Assembly (NCBI RefSeq): GCF_007748095.1
Contig: NZ_CP036287.1
Coordinates: 5,022,001-5,086,000, forward strand
From: Engelhardtia mirabilis
GTDB lineage: Bacteria; Planctomycetota; UBA1135; GCA-002686595
Direction: 5' to 3'
Length of the DNA stretch: 64,000 nucleotides
The position numbers were made by a program, and so were the translations under genes. Shown here piece by piece: positions 7,623 through 17,629 of the stretch (within the stretch, counting starts at the first letter, position 1; each line of letters opens with the position of its first letter). The notes beneath the pieces were generated by a model. It was not told the DNA's origin. It saw nothing but the letters and a program-made list of their open reading frames with translations, and made no database searches.

Positions 7623-10307
7623 ATGCTCACACCGTTCCTGCTCTCGTCCCTGTCTCTCGTCGCCCCGATCCAGACCACGCCCTGGGCGCTCACCGACTAC
7701 GTCCTGCCCGACAACGGGCACGAGTTCGCTCGCTTCGGTACCGCCGTCGCCGTCCACGGCAACCTGGCCGTCGTCGGCGCCGAGAACCAATCGCAGCTGC
7801 CGGTCGACAATACCGTGGCCGGCGCCGCCTACCTCTTCGAGCGGCAGCTCGACGGCGGCTGGCTGCAGTTGGCGGAGCTGTGGCCCGAGGACCTGCAGAA
7901 CACCCCCGCGTTCGGCTCGGCCCTGGCCCTGGAGGGCGGCATCCTGGCCGTCGGCGTACCGGGCGACGACTCCGCGTGCCCGGGACAACTGGGCTGCATC
8001 TCCGGCGCCGTCACGATCTTCGAGCAGACGCCTTCGAGCGAGTGGAACCGCCTTCCGCTGATCGTGCCCGCCGACACGATGAAGCTCGCCCGCTTCGGCG
8101 CCGCCTTGTCCCTCTCGGGACCCTGGCTGGCCGTGGGTGCGCCCGGTGACGGGAACACGGGCGGCGCCGGCGGCGGCGGGAACGGACCGGGCGCCGTGTA
8201 CCTCTTCGAGCGCACCGCCGCGGGTCAGTGGATCGAGCGGCAGAAGCTCGCCCCCGCCGACCTGCTGGAGGACGATCGCTTCGGCAACAGCGTGTCGATC
8301 CAGGGGGACCGGCTCGTGGTGGGCGCGCCGCCGAAGTCCTTCACCGGTCGCGCCGGGAGCGTGTACACCTTCGAGCTCCAGGGCGGTCAGTGGAGCTCGA
8401 CCGGCCGCCTGTTCGCGCCGCTCGCCGCGGGCGCGGACGAGCTGGGCTTCAGCGTCGCCCTCGACGGCGACGTGGTCGCCGCCGGCGCGCGCCTGACGAC
8501 GAACGTCGAGGTCTTCGAGCGGACCGGCGGCGGGGCCTGGGCCCCGGTCCAGACCCTCGACGGCGCCATCGGCGAGTTCGGCTACGCGGTCGCTCTCGAC
8601 GGGGACGTGCTCGTCGTGGGCGCGCCGTCCGACCTGTCCGCGTCGATCCAGGTCCATCGCCGCGACGCCCAGGGCAACTTCGTCCTGGAGCAGTCGATGG
8701 ACGCCTCCGGCGCCGGCGTGGTCGCCCAGCTCGGACGCGCGATCGCGATCGAGGGGGGCCTGATCCTGGCCGGGGCGCCCGGCGACACCGTCGGCGGGGC
8801 CGAGCCCTCGATGGGCTCCGCCACCTCCTGGGAGCTGGACTTCGTGGTGCCCGAGCCCTCCTGCGACGGAATCCTGGAGCTCTTCGACCCCCAGATCGCG
8901 CCGGGCCTCGCCACGGCGCTGGGCCAGTCGATCGACGCCTGGTCCGACGACCTCGTGGCCCTGGGCAGTGCCCAGCACCAGGTCGACGTCCTCGAGCGCC
9001 AAGGCTCCCGACTCGCCCTGGCTGCGACCCTCACGATTCCCGGCGCGCCCCTCGGCGACGCCTTCGCCTGGAGCGTGGCCGCCTCCCCCACCACCGTCGC
9101 GGTGACGGCCTCCGGCGACGACGAGGCCGGTCCGAACGCCGGCGCGGTCTACGTCTTCGAGAAGCCCGCGGGCCAGTGGCTGCAGACCCAGAAGCTGTTC
9201 GGCGCGGGCCCCCTGGGCGACGAGGGCTTCGGCACGTCGGTGGCCACCGACGGAGCGACCCTGCTCGTCGGCGCCCAGAACGCCGGAGTCGGCGGCGCGG
9301 CCTTCGTCTTCGAGCGCGACGCCACCGGCTGGGTCCAGGTGGCCGTGCTGTCGCCGCCCGACGTCGGCAGCGGCGACCGCTTCGGCTACCGGGTGGAAGT
9401 CCTCGGGGACCGTGCGGCGGTGGCCGGCATCCGCAACGACTCGATCACCTTCGACTCCGGCGCCGTCTGGACCTTCCGCCGCGGAACGGACGGCCAGTGG
9501 ATTAACGACCAGAAGCTGATCCCGCCCCCCGGCGGCGACGGCGCCTGGTTCGGCAGCGACCTGGCCCTCGACGGCTCGCGGCTGCTGATCGGCGCGCGCC
9601 TCTTCGACCTGCCCGCCACCAACGCCGGCGCCGCCTTCCTCTACGCGCTCGACCCCGTCGGCGGTTGGGAGCTCGAGGCCACCCTCGAGCCCCTGGACCC
9701 GGAGGCCGAGGCCCTGTTCGGCGCGGCCGTGGACCTGCGCGGGGACAGCGCCCTGGTGGGCGCGCCCCAGAACGACGCCCTGGGCCACGACACCGGCGCG
9801 GCCTACCTCTTCCACCGGGTCGGCGGGCAATGGGTGCAGACCGAGAAGCTGCACCGCACCGGCGCCGCCATGAACGAGAACCTCGGCGCCGCCGTCGGCC
9901 TGACCGAGGAGCTGGCGTTGGTCGGCGCGTCGGCCAGCGGCCACGACGGGACCATGGCCGTCTTCGTCGACGGGGGCCCGACCCCCGCGCCACGCTTGAG
10001 CCTCGACCCCGCGCAGGTGGCCGTGGGCCAGGCGTTCGCCTGGACCGTGTGTCGCGGCGAGCCGGGTAACCCGGTGCTGCTCATGCTGACCGCGGTGGAG
10101 ACCCTGCCGATCTTCGAGCCCGTGGGCGTCGTGGGCGACGAGCTGGCGCTGCAGGCGCTGGTGGGCGTCTTCGACGACCTCGGCGAATGGCGTGTGCCGG
10201 CCACGGCGCCGGCGATCCCGCCCTTCACCCTCCGGTTCGAGGCCTGGGCCCTGGGCTTCGACGCCTCCGTCGTGTCCAGCCCGCCGGCCACGCTCGCGGT
10301 GCAATAG
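7623..10307 (+). CDS. Large secreted FG-GAP/integrin-like repeat protein
   Basis: The start at 7623 gives a signal peptide (MLTPFLLSSLSLVAPIQ); the frame extends 59 codons upstream with composition unlike coding sequence. The product has 894 residues. At least twelve repeats follow the pattern FG-x-A/S-VA-hydrophobic-x-G-D-x-L-hydrophobic-VGAP, each followed by GAVYVFE-like and W-x-Q-x-Q/E-KL strands. This is the FG-GAP form found in planctomycete and other marine bacterial secretomes. The repeats should make one or two beta-propellers. The last 100 residues (PRLSLDPAQVAVGQAFAW to the end) form a separate beta-rich C-terminal domain resembling that of other secreted proteins in this window. 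No catalytic motif is seen. Confidence 0.85.
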   Translation: MLTPFLLSSLSLVAPIQTTPWALTDYVLPDNGHEFARFGTAVAVHGNLAVVGAENQSQLPVDNTVAGAAYLFERQLDGGWLQLAELWPEDLQNTPAFGSALALEGGILAVGVPGDDSACPGQLGCISGAVTIFEQTPSSEWNRLPLIVPADTMKLARFGAALSLSGPWLAVGAPGDGNTGGAGGGGNGPGAVYLFERTAAGQWIERQKLAPADLLEDDRFGNSVSIQGDRLVVGAPPKSFTGRAGSVYTFELQGGQWSSTGRLFAPLAAGADELGFSVALDGDVVAAGARLTTNVEVFERTGGGAWAPVQTLDGAIGEFGYAVALDGDVLVVGAPSDLSASIQVHRRDAQGNFVLEQSMDASGAGVVAQLGRAIAIEGGLILAGAPGDTVGGAEPSMGSATSWELDFVVPEPSCDGILELFDPQIAPGLATALGQSIDAWSDDLVALGSAQHQVDVLERQGSRLALAATLTIPGAPLGDAFAWSVAASPTTVAVTASGDDEAGPNAGAVYVFEKPAGQWLQTQKLFGAGPLGDEGFGTSVATDGATLLVGAQNAGVGGAAFVFERDATGWVQVAVLSPPDVGSGDRFGYRVEVLGDRAAVAGIRNDSITFDSGAVWTFRRGTDGQWINDQKLIPPPGGDGAWFGSDLALDGSRLLIGARLFDLPATNAGAAFLYALDPVGGWELEATLEPLDPEAEALFGAAVDLRGDSALVGAPQNDALGHDTGAAYLFHRVGGQWVQTEKLHRTGAAMNENLGAAVGLTEELALVGASASGHDGTMAVFVDGGPTPAPRLSLDPAQVAVGQAFAWTVCRGEPGNPVLLMLTAVETLPIFEPVGVVGDELALQALVGVFDDLGEWRVPATAPAIPPFTLRFEAWALGFDASVVSSPPATLAVQ

Positions 10308-10347
10308 CGCGCGGTCCGTCGGGGGGCGGCCCGGGCCGAACCGCGCG
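10308..10347 (+). terminator. Possible factor-independent terminator hairpin
   Basis: Immediately after the stop codon, CGCGCGGT (10308-10315) is exactly complementary to ACCGCGCG (10340-10347), with a 24-base G-rich loop. There is no T tract, so this may only protect the 3' end or slow polymerase before addB. Confidence 0.35.
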
Positions 10348-10439
10348 CCGCCGCGCCAGCGCGAGCGCCGGGGCTCGACCTCCCTCCGGACCGGGACGGG
10401 CTGTGGGGAGCGGGCGCGCGGCGGCGTAGGATCGGCGCT

Positions 10440-13400
10440 GTGGAAGGTGAGCCCCAAAGCGTCCCCGGTCCCCGTCCCTGGCGCGTCGATGGACCTCGGG
10501 CTAGTCGCGACCTGGCGATCGCGCTGGCGCGGCGGCACGCGGCGACGGTGCGTGCGGATCCGCGGGAGCTGGCGCATCCCCTGCGGCTGGTGGTCGCGAG
10601 CAGCGCGGCGCGACAACACCTCGCGGCGGACCTCACCGCGGCCCTGGGTCACTCCATCGCGGGCCTGTCGATCACGAGCCTCGAGGGCCTGGCCCTCGAG
10701 TGCCTCGAGCGGGGCGGCGTGCGCGCGCCGCGGGGTGAGCGCCTGGCAGGCCTGCTCGTGGAGCGGGCCGCCGCGGACGAACGGGAGCTGAAGCGTCCCC
10801 TGGGTGACCTCGAGGGCGGCCTGGCGGCGGCTCGCCGCAGCGTGGCCGACCTCCTGGCCGCCGGCTTCCATCCGGACCACGCGGACTCCCTGGCCGAGCG
10901 CCTCGACGACGAGGAGCGCCCGGCCGGCAGCCGCGCCGAGCGCGCGCGGGCAAAGGCCCTGGTGCGCGTGGCGCGCGCGGTCGAGTCGCAGCGCGAGGCC
11001 CTGGCCTCTGGCGGGCGTCCGGCGCTCCTGGCCACGGCCGCGGCCACGGTGCGCCGCGGGCTGGTGGGCGGACTGGACCGCACGGTCGTCCTGGCCCTCT
11101 CCGACGAGCGCGGCGTGGCCTTGGACCTGGTCGAGGCCCTGGCTTCGCGCGGGGCCACGGTGGTGGTCGAGGAGCCGCTGCTGCCCGGTGAAGAGCAAGT
11201 GCTCCCGGGCCCCGAGCGCGAACGCTTCGGCCCGCCGATCGCTCCGCCCGCGGAGCTGGGCGACGAGCTGCAGCTCACGCCGGCCACATTCGAGTACGCC
11301 GTGGCCTGCGACGCCGACGCCGAGGCGCGCTTCGCCGCCGACCGTGCGCGGCGCGCGATCGCCGCGGGCGTCGCCCCCGAGCGCATCGCGATCGTCGCCC
11401 GTGACCAGCGCCAGCGCGGCGCGCTCCTGCGCGCCCAGCTCGACCGCGCCGGGGTGCCCTGGACCCTGGAGCCCGGCGCCGCGCCCATCGACCCGGGCCT
11501 GCACGCCCTGCGCGCCCTCTTGACCCTCGCGGTCGAGGACGGGCGCGCGCCCCTCTCGCGACTGGTCGACGCCATCGATTCCGCGACGTTTCTCGAGCGC
11601 GGCGGCTTCGACGTCGGGCCCGAGCCCCTGGCCGACCTGCGCGCGGGCTTCGCCACCCTCGGGCTCGGTCGCCTCGCCGACCTGGCGGCCCTCGACGTGG
11701 ACGCGCGCCTGCGCTCCGCCGACGGCCTGTCCCTGCCGGTGCGCCGCGGGCTCGAGAGCGACGCGGACGACGACGCGTCGCCCGGCGCCCACGCCCCGCG
11801 CCGACGGTTGGCCAAGGGCCTCTTGCAAGCCGCCGCGGACCTCGGTCGCGAGCTGCTCGAGTGCTTGGCCGGCGCGGAACAGGACCTGGTGTCGGTCCAC
11901 GCCGCGCGCCTGGCCGAGGCCTGCGACCTCTTGGGCTGGGACGCGAGCGGCGCGCCCAGGCGGGTGCTGTCGGAGATCTGCGCGGGGCTCGCGCGCGAGC
12001 TGCCCGCCGACCTGGCCCTGACGCGCGGCGAGTGGTTCGAGCTCGTCGCGTCCGCCCTCGAGTCCCGCGGCCGCGCCCAACTGCCGGGCGCCGGTGGCGG
12101 CGTGCAACTGCTCTCCGCACCCAACGCCCGGGGCCTGGCCTTCGAGCTGACGATCCTGGTGGGCGTGGAGCGCGACGCGTTCCCGCGCACGCCCCGCGAG
12201 GACCCGTTGCTCCCCGACCGAGTGCGCGACCGGCTGCGCGAGGTCTTGCCGGACCTGTCCACCGCCCGCGCGCGCCAAGCCGGGGAGGCGCGCCTGTTCG
12301 CCTCACTGCTCGCTTCGGCGCCGACGGTGGTCATCAGCCGCGCGGAGGTTGACGAGACGGGCGCCAACCGCGCGCCGTCGCCCCTCTTGGCGCGCATGGG
12401 TGGGGCGCTGCCGGAGCCGGTGGACGTGCGACCCGTACACTCCGCGAGAGGCGCCGACGACGCGCCGCGCTCGGGCCTCGACCACCTGATCCGCGCCAGC
12501 CTGGCCGGGGACCGCGAGGCCTTCGCGCCCCTGGCCGCCCTGGCCCTGGCCGAGCTGGACGGCTTGGCGGAGGCGAGCGAACCCCAGCTCGCGGTGGCCG
12601 CGGCGCGCGCGGCGGTGCTCGGCGAGGTCGACCGCCCGGCCGCCGGGCCCGAGGGCGAGCGCCTGTCGCCCTGGCTCGGCGCCGTGGGTGCGGCGCGGGC
12701 CAACGACCCGCGCGGCGCGCGCCTGTTCGCGACGCTTCTCGAGGACGTGGCCGGCTGCGGTTGGCAGGCCTTCCTGCGGCGGATGCTGCGCCTGGAGCCC
12801 GTGGGCGATCCGCTCGAGGCCCTGCCGAGCATCGACACGCGGCTGGTCGGGATCCTGGTCCACGACGTGCTCGAGGCCTGGGTCAATCGCGCGCGCTCGG
12901 ATGCTGCACCGCGGACCTTGGACGAAGCGCGCGAGGCCGGAGCGGTGCAGGTCCCGCGCCCGGGCGACGCGGAGCTCGAGGCGCTGCTCGTCGAGCGCGC
13001 CCAGCGCGTGGCGCGCGACGAGGGCCTGGCCCACCCCGGATTGGTGCGCGTGTTGATCGAGCAGGCGCGGCCGATGCTCAGCATCGCGCGCGAGCTCGAA
13101 TGGCGCGACGGCGCGCCCCTTTCGACCCTGGGCGCCGAGCTCGAGGGCGAGCTGACCCTGGCCGACTCCGAGGGCGCGGAGCGTCCGATCGCCTTCCGGG
13201 CCGACCGGGTGGATCTCGTTGGCGACGGCTCCCTGCGCCTGACCGACTACAAGAGCGGCGCGCCCTTCTCGCGCGACAAGACCGACAAGACGCGCAACAA
13301 GAAGCTCATGGCCGCGGTGGCGCAGGGCCAGCGCCTGCAGGCCGCGGCCTATGCGCTCGGCACCGGTGGCGAGGGCCGCTACCTGTTCCTGCGCGCGCCC

Positions 13401-13868
13401 GCGGACGCCTTCCCGGACGACGCGCGCGAGCTGCGCCTCGCGGCCGGCGACGCAGGCCTCGAGGCGGCCTTCCACGGCGCTGGCGCGGCGGTGCTCGACG
13501 CCCTGCGCGAGGGCGCCCTGCCCCCGAGGCTGGTGGACGAGCGGGGCGACGAGCCGGCGCGGTGTAGCTACTGCGAGGTGGCCGAGGCCTGCGTGCGCGG
13601 CGACTCGGGCGCGCGGGGTCGCATCAGTGCATTCGTCGAGCGCCTGCGCGGCGCCGGGCCGCCGGAGGACATGACGACCCTCGAGGCCACCTGGTTCGCC
13701 CTGTGGGAGCTCGCCTCCGCCAAGGCACCGGAAGCCGCCCCGTCGGCCCAAGAGGATGGGTCGAAGGACGCGGGCAGCGCTCCCGAGCTCGAGGCCGCCG
13801 CGAAGCGGAAGTCCGCCAAGAAGAAGGCCGCGAAGAAGCCCTCCGAACCCACGGAGGACGGCCAGTGA
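10440..13868 (+). CDS. addB: AddB-like subunit of the AddAB helicase-nuclease
   Basis: The product has 1142 residues, starting at GTG 10440. The C-terminal PD-(D/E)XK nuclease domain is clear: FRADRVDLVGDG, then LTDYKSGAPF. The four cysteines typical of the AddB-type iron-sulfur nuclease are also clear, one upstream (LEDVAGCGWQAFLRRML) and three at the C terminus (CSYCEVAEAC, spacing C-x2-C-x5-C). The N-terminal helicase-like half has no recognisable Walker A loop; the stretch where it would be expected reads DGPRASRDLAIALARR, so ATP hydrolysis is probably done only by AddA. A Lys/Ala-rich tail (KRKSAKKKAAKK) may contact DNA. The stop overlaps the addA start by four bases (GTGA), indicating translational coupling. 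The complex would resect double-strand ends for RecA. Confidence 0.88.
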   Translation: MEGEPQSVPGPRPWRVDGPRASRDLAIALARRHAATVRADPRELAHPLRLVVASSAARQHLAADLTAALGHSIAGLSITSLEGLALECLERGGVRAPRGERLAGLLVERAAADERELKRPLGDLEGGLAAARRSVADLLAAGFHPDHADSLAERLDDEERPAGSRAERARAKALVRVARAVESQREALASGGRPALLATAAATVRRGLVGGLDRTVVLALSDERGVALDLVEALASRGATVVVEEPLLPGEEQVLPGPERERFGPPIAPPAELGDELQLTPATFEYAVACDADAEARFAADRARRAIAAGVAPERIAIVARDQRQRGALLRAQLDRAGVPWTLEPGAAPIDPGLHALRALLTLAVEDGRAPLSRLVDAIDSATFLERGGFDVGPEPLADLRAGFATLGLGRLADLAALDVDARLRSADGLSLPVRRGLESDADDDASPGAHAPRRRLAKGLLQAAADLGRELLECLAGAEQDLVSVHAARLAEACDLLGWDASGAPRRVLSEICAGLARELPADLALTRGEWFELVASALESRGRAQLPGAGGGVQLLSAPNARGLAFELTILVGVERDAFPRTPREDPLLPDRVRDRLREVLPDLSTARARQAGEARLFASLLASAPTVVISRAEVDETGANRAPSPLLARMGGALPEPVDVRPVHSARGADDAPRSGLDHLIRASLAGDREAFAPLAALALAELDGLAEASEPQLAVAAARAAVLGEVDRPAAGPEGERLSPWLGAVGAARANDPRGARLFATLLEDVAGCGWQAFLRRMLRLEPVGDPLEALPSIDTRLVGILVHDVLEAWVNRARSDAAPRTLDEAREAGAVQVPRPGDAELEALLVERAQRVARDEGLAHPGLVRVLIEQARPMLSIARELEWRDGAPLSTLGAELEGELTLADSEGAERPIAFRADRVDLVGDGSLRLTDYKSGAPFSRDKTDKTRNKKLMAAVAQGQRLQAAAYALGTGGEGRYLFLRAPADAFPDDARELRLAAGDAGLEAAFHGAGAAVLDALREGALPPRLVDERGDEPARCSYCEVAEACVRGDSGARGRISAFVERLRGAGPPEDMTTLEATWFALWELASAKAPEAAPSAQEDGSKDAGSAPELEAAAKRKSAKKKAAKKPSEPTEDGQ

Positions 13869-16800
13869 AGCTCGACCGCGACAGCCTGCGCGCCGCCGAC
13901 GCCGCGGCGCGGGTCCACGCCACGACCCAGTTCGACAGCCCGATCGTGCTGCAAGCGGGCGCCGGCACCGGCAAGACGGCGACCCTCGTGGCGCGCATCG
14001 TGGCCTGGGTCACCGGTCCCGGTTGGGACTGCGCGCGCGAGCTGCTGGGCGAGGTGGCCGACGCGGGCCAACTGGCGCGCCGCACCCTCTCGGGCGTGGT
14101 CGCGATCACCTTCACCGAGGCCGCGGCCTCCGAGATGAGCGAGCGCGTCGGCGGTGCCCTGGCCCAACTCGCGGCGGGCGAGCGCCTGCCGATCGGCCTG
14201 CACCGCGAAGCGCTGATCGCGGGTGACGACGAGCTGCGCGCCCGCGCGGCCGCCCTGCGCGGGGCCATGGAGCAGCTGGCCGTCAGCACCATCCACGCCT
14301 TCTGCGGTCGTCTGATCGCGGCCCACCCCTTCGAGCTCGGCCGGCACCCGGAGGTGGCCGTGGACGCCGAGGGCGACGCGCTCGAGGCCGTGTCGCGCGA
14401 GGTGGTCGAGGACGAGCTGGCCCGCGCCTACGGGGATCCGGGCGACGAGGCCTGGCTGCGTTTGGCGCGCGAGGGGCACGGTCCGGCGGAGATCGCCGAG
14501 ACCCTGTTCGAGCTGCTCCAGGCCGGGGCGCGGCCCCACCACTTCGAGCTCGATCCCCTGGGCGAGCGGCCGGTGCGCGCCCTGGCGGAGCGGGCGAGCG
14601 CGGCCCTGCGCGCCCTGCACGAGCTCTTGGGGCCCAAGGTCGGTGACCTGGGGCGCGCCAAGAAGACCATCGAGCTGGCCCAGGCCCTGTCGGCGGCCCT
14701 CGGACACTTCGACCAGGGTCCGCTGGAGCTGGCCGCGGTGCTGCACTGCGTCGACGCGGAGCTGCTCGAGGGCAGCTTCGACGCGAAGTTGACCGAGTTC
14801 GCCAAGGGCTCGCTCGGCAAGGCCGAGACCGACGCCCTGGGGGACGACAGCGCCGAGCTCGCCGCGGCGGCGCGCGACGTCCAGGCCCTCCTGCGCCACC
14901 TGCGCAAGCTCGACCCGGAGCTGCTGGATGCAGGGCGCGCCGTGATCGCGCCGCTGCTGACCGACGCCCGCGAACGCCTGCGCCGGCGCGGCGTGGCCAG
15001 CTTCGACGACCTGCTCGCCGACGCGGCGGACCTGCTCCGCAACGACGCCGCCGCCCTGGAACGCGAGCGCCGGCGCATCGACCAGCTCCTGGTGGACGAG
15101 TTCCAGGACACCGACGAGCGCCAGTGCGACATCGTGCGCTGGCTGGCCCTGCGCGGACCGCGCGCCGACCGGCCGGGGCTGTTCGTGGTCGGCGACCCCA
15201 AGCAGTCGATCTACGGCTGGCGTCGGGCGGACCTGGCGGCCTTCGAGCGCTTCGTGGCCGACGTGGAGGCCGAGGGCGGCTCGGTGGAGCAGCTGGTGGT
15301 GAACTACCGCTCCAGCGAGGCGGTGCTCGACGAGGTCGGGCGCGCCATGGAGTGGGTCATGCTGCCCGAGCCCGGGATCCAGGCGCACTACGAGCCCCTG
15401 GTGGTGCCGGCCTCCGGCGCCGACCCCAAGACCGCGCCGCCCGAGGGCGAGCCGGCCCTCGAGTACCGCCTGTACGGCGAGCTGGACACCGAAGGCAGCG
15501 CCGCCAAGCTCGGCAAGCTCAGCCGCACCCTGGCCACCCGCCGCGACGCCGAGGCGGTGGCCGAGGACATCGCGGGGCTGCACGCAGCGGGCCGCATCGC
15601 CTGGGGCGACTGCGCGATCCTGATGCGATCGACCGGCGACCTGGACCAGTACCTGGACGCCCTCAAACGTCGCGGCGTGCCCTACTCGGTGGCGCGCGAC
15701 AAGAGCTACTACCGGCGGCGAGAGGTGATCGACGCGGCGGCGCTGCTGCGCGCGATCGCGGACCCCGGCGACCTGCTGGCGCTCGTGACCTGGCTGCGCT
15801 CGCCGGCGGTCGGTGTGCCCGACGGGGCGCTGCTACCCCTGTGGCGCGCGGGCCTGCCGGCGCACGCGGTTGCGCTCGACCGCCCGGGTGGCGCGGCCCT
15901 GGCCGGGCTCGAGGCCGCGGTGGAGCGCGCTCGGGCCGAATTGCCCGCGGGGCTGCCGGGGCTCGAGCACATCGACGGTTGGCACCACGCGGCCATCGAC
16001 GGCCTGCGCGCACTCGGCGAGCTGCGCCAGAGCCTGCGCACCGATCCCGCCGAGCTCTTCGTCGACCGCCTGCGGCGGCGCACCCTGGTCGAGGGCACCG
16101 AGGCCGCGCGCTTCCTGGGCGCCTACCGCGTCGCGAACCTCGAACGCTTCTTCGCGCGCCTGGTGACGGCCCTCGAGGACGCCGCCGGGGACCAGACCCG
16201 CGTGGCCCGCGCCCTGCGCCGCGCCGTGGCCGAGTCGCGCGAGAGCGAGGAGGGCCGCCCGCGCGAGGCCGGCGAGGACGCGGTGCAGGTCATGACGATC
16301 CACCGCTCCAAGGGCCTCGAGTTCCGCTGCGTGTACCTGGCCCAGCTCCACAAGGAGAGCGCCGGCAACCGCCTGCCGCCGGTGGAGCTCGAGGGCTACC
16401 ACGCGCCGTCCGGCGAGGAGCACACCGCCTACGTGCTGTTCGGCGCCCCGAGCCTGGATCGCGACCTGCTCGTGGCCCGCCGCGAGCGCACCGAAGCCGC
16501 CGAGCGCGTGCGCACCCTGTACGTCGCCATGACCCGCGCCTCCGCGCGGCTGGTGTGCGGCAGCGGCTGGGTCGACGAGCGCTTCGCGGGCGGGAACGGT
16601 CCGCAGTTCGCGAAGAGCCACGCGGAGCTGCTCGATGCCCGGGAGGGCGTGCCCACCGACCTGGGGGCGCTGCTCGCACAGCTGGCGGGCGAGGACCCGG
16701 CGGAGGCCTTCGTGGACGACGCCCACGGGGCGCGCTTCCGCCTGGTGGCGCCGGACGACGGGGCCACGGCCGCCGGGCGCGAGGAGGTCCGGCCGACGGA

Positions 16801-17545
16801 CCTGGCCCGCGCCGCCCGCGACGTGGCGACCTTGGTCGCCGCCCGCGCAGCGGCCCGCGAGCGCGCCGCGCGACCCCTGGTGGCACCCGCCTCCGCGGAC
16901 GCCCACCACCTGCTCGAGCGCGCCTTCGCCGAATCGCGCTTGAGTTCGGAGGACAACCGGACAGCCGCGCCCGCCGACGCGACCAGCCTCGGTTCCCAGG
17001 CTGCCATGTGGATCGGCTCCGCCGTACACGGCGCCCTGGAAGCCTTGGACCTGGAAGCGGACCTCGGCCCCCAGCTCGACGCCGCAGAAGCCCAGGCCCT
17101 CGAACAGCTCGCGGTGACCTTCAGCGGCGAGACCCGCGACGCCGGGCTGGACCGCGCGCGCGCGCTGTTCGAAGCCCTGCGCACGGGCCCGCTACCGACG
17201 CGCCTGGTCGAGCTGCGCGAGGGCCTCCTCGCCCGCGAGCTGCCCGTCCTGCTGCCCCCCGCCCCCGAAGAATTCGCGCCGACGGATCCCCTCGGGGCCT
17301 GGAGCGGCGCCATCGACCTCGTCTACCGCGACCCCGGCACGGACGAGGTCGTCGTGGTCGACTTCAAGACCGACGCCGTCGAATCGAAGGCCGCGAGAGT
17401 CGAGCGCGAGACCGTCTACGCCCCCCAACTCGCCCGCTACGCCCGCGCCGTGCAAGAAGCCCTGGACCTGCCCCGCCGCCCGAGGTGCGAGCTGTGGTGG
17501 ATCGCGACGGGCGAGATCTCGACCGTGCTCGATCCGATCGGTTGA
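13865..17545 (+). CDS. addA: AddA-like UvrD/RecB-family helicase-nuclease
   Basis: The frame is open upstream, but GTG 13865, which overlaps the addB stop, is the natural start (VKLDRDSLRAADAAARVHAT); it gives 1226 residues. Superfamily 1 helicase motifs are intact: Walker A QAGAGTGKTA at residues 30-40, motif II LLVDEFQDTD near 408-417, GDPKQSIYGWRRAD (motif III) near 442, motif V TIHRSKGLEF, and motif VI LYVAMTRASARL. The C-terminal RecB-type nuclease has GAIDLVY, VVVDFKTD and APQLARYARA, the complete D...DxK...QxxxY set. With AddB it forms an ATP-driven helicase with two nuclease sites, acting on double-strand DNA ends in recombinational repair. No recBCD or adn genes are in the window. 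Confidence 0.93.
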   Translation: MKLDRDSLRAADAAARVHATTQFDSPIVLQAGAGTGKTATLVARIVAWVTGPGWDCARELLGEVADAGQLARRTLSGVVAITFTEAAASEMSERVGGALAQLAAGERLPIGLHREALIAGDDELRARAAALRGAMEQLAVSTIHAFCGRLIAAHPFELGRHPEVAVDAEGDALEAVSREVVEDELARAYGDPGDEAWLRLAREGHGPAEIAETLFELLQAGARPHHFELDPLGERPVRALAERASAALRALHELLGPKVGDLGRAKKTIELAQALSAALGHFDQGPLELAAVLHCVDAELLEGSFDAKLTEFAKGSLGKAETDALGDDSAELAAAARDVQALLRHLRKLDPELLDAGRAVIAPLLTDARERLRRRGVASFDDLLADAADLLRNDAAALERERRRIDQLLVDEFQDTDERQCDIVRWLALRGPRADRPGLFVVGDPKQSIYGWRRADLAAFERFVADVEAEGGSVEQLVVNYRSSEAVLDEVGRAMEWVMLPEPGIQAHYEPLVVPASGADPKTAPPEGEPALEYRLYGELDTEGSAAKLGKLSRTLATRRDAEAVAEDIAGLHAAGRIAWGDCAILMRSTGDLDQYLDALKRRGVPYSVARDKSYYRRREVIDAAALLRAIADPGDLLALVTWLRSPAVGVPDGALLPLWRAGLPAHAVALDRPGGAALAGLEAAVERARAELPAGLPGLEHIDGWHHAAIDGLRALGELRQSLRTDPAELFVDRLRRRTLVEGTEAARFLGAYRVANLERFFARLVTALEDAAGDQTRVARALRRAVAESRESEEGRPREAGEDAVQVMTIHRSKGLEFRCVYLAQLHKESAGNRLPPVELEGYHAPSGEEHTAYVLFGAPSLDRDLLVARRERTEAAERVRTLYVAMTRASARLVCGSGWVDERFAGGNGPQFAKSHAELLDAREGVPTDLGALLAQLAGEDPAEAFVDDAHGARFRLVAPDDGATAAGREEVRPTDLARAARDVATLVAARAAARERAARPLVAPASADAHHLLERAFAESRLSSEDNRTAAPADATSLGSQAAMWIGSAVHGALEALDLEADLGPQLDAAEAQALEQLAVTFSGETRDAGLDRARALFEALRTGPLPTRLVELREGLLARELPVLLPPAPEEFAPTDPLGAWSGAIDLVYRDPGTDEVVVVDFKTDAVESKAARVERETVYAPQLARYARAVQEALDLPRRPRCELWWIATGEISTVLDPIG

Positions 17546-17629
17546 GGGGGGAGATCACCCGAGACGGTTGGGCGCTCAGGCGTACGCCACCCCTGTGATG
17601 GCGTCGACAACGACCGGGGCTGCGGACCT

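Noticed and set aside
7602..12278. A 1558-residue open frame on the minus strand
   Set aside because: It is antisense to FG-GAP and addB genes, rich in Arg/Gly/Ala/Gln, with no motif; long antisense frames are expected in such G+C-rich sequence.
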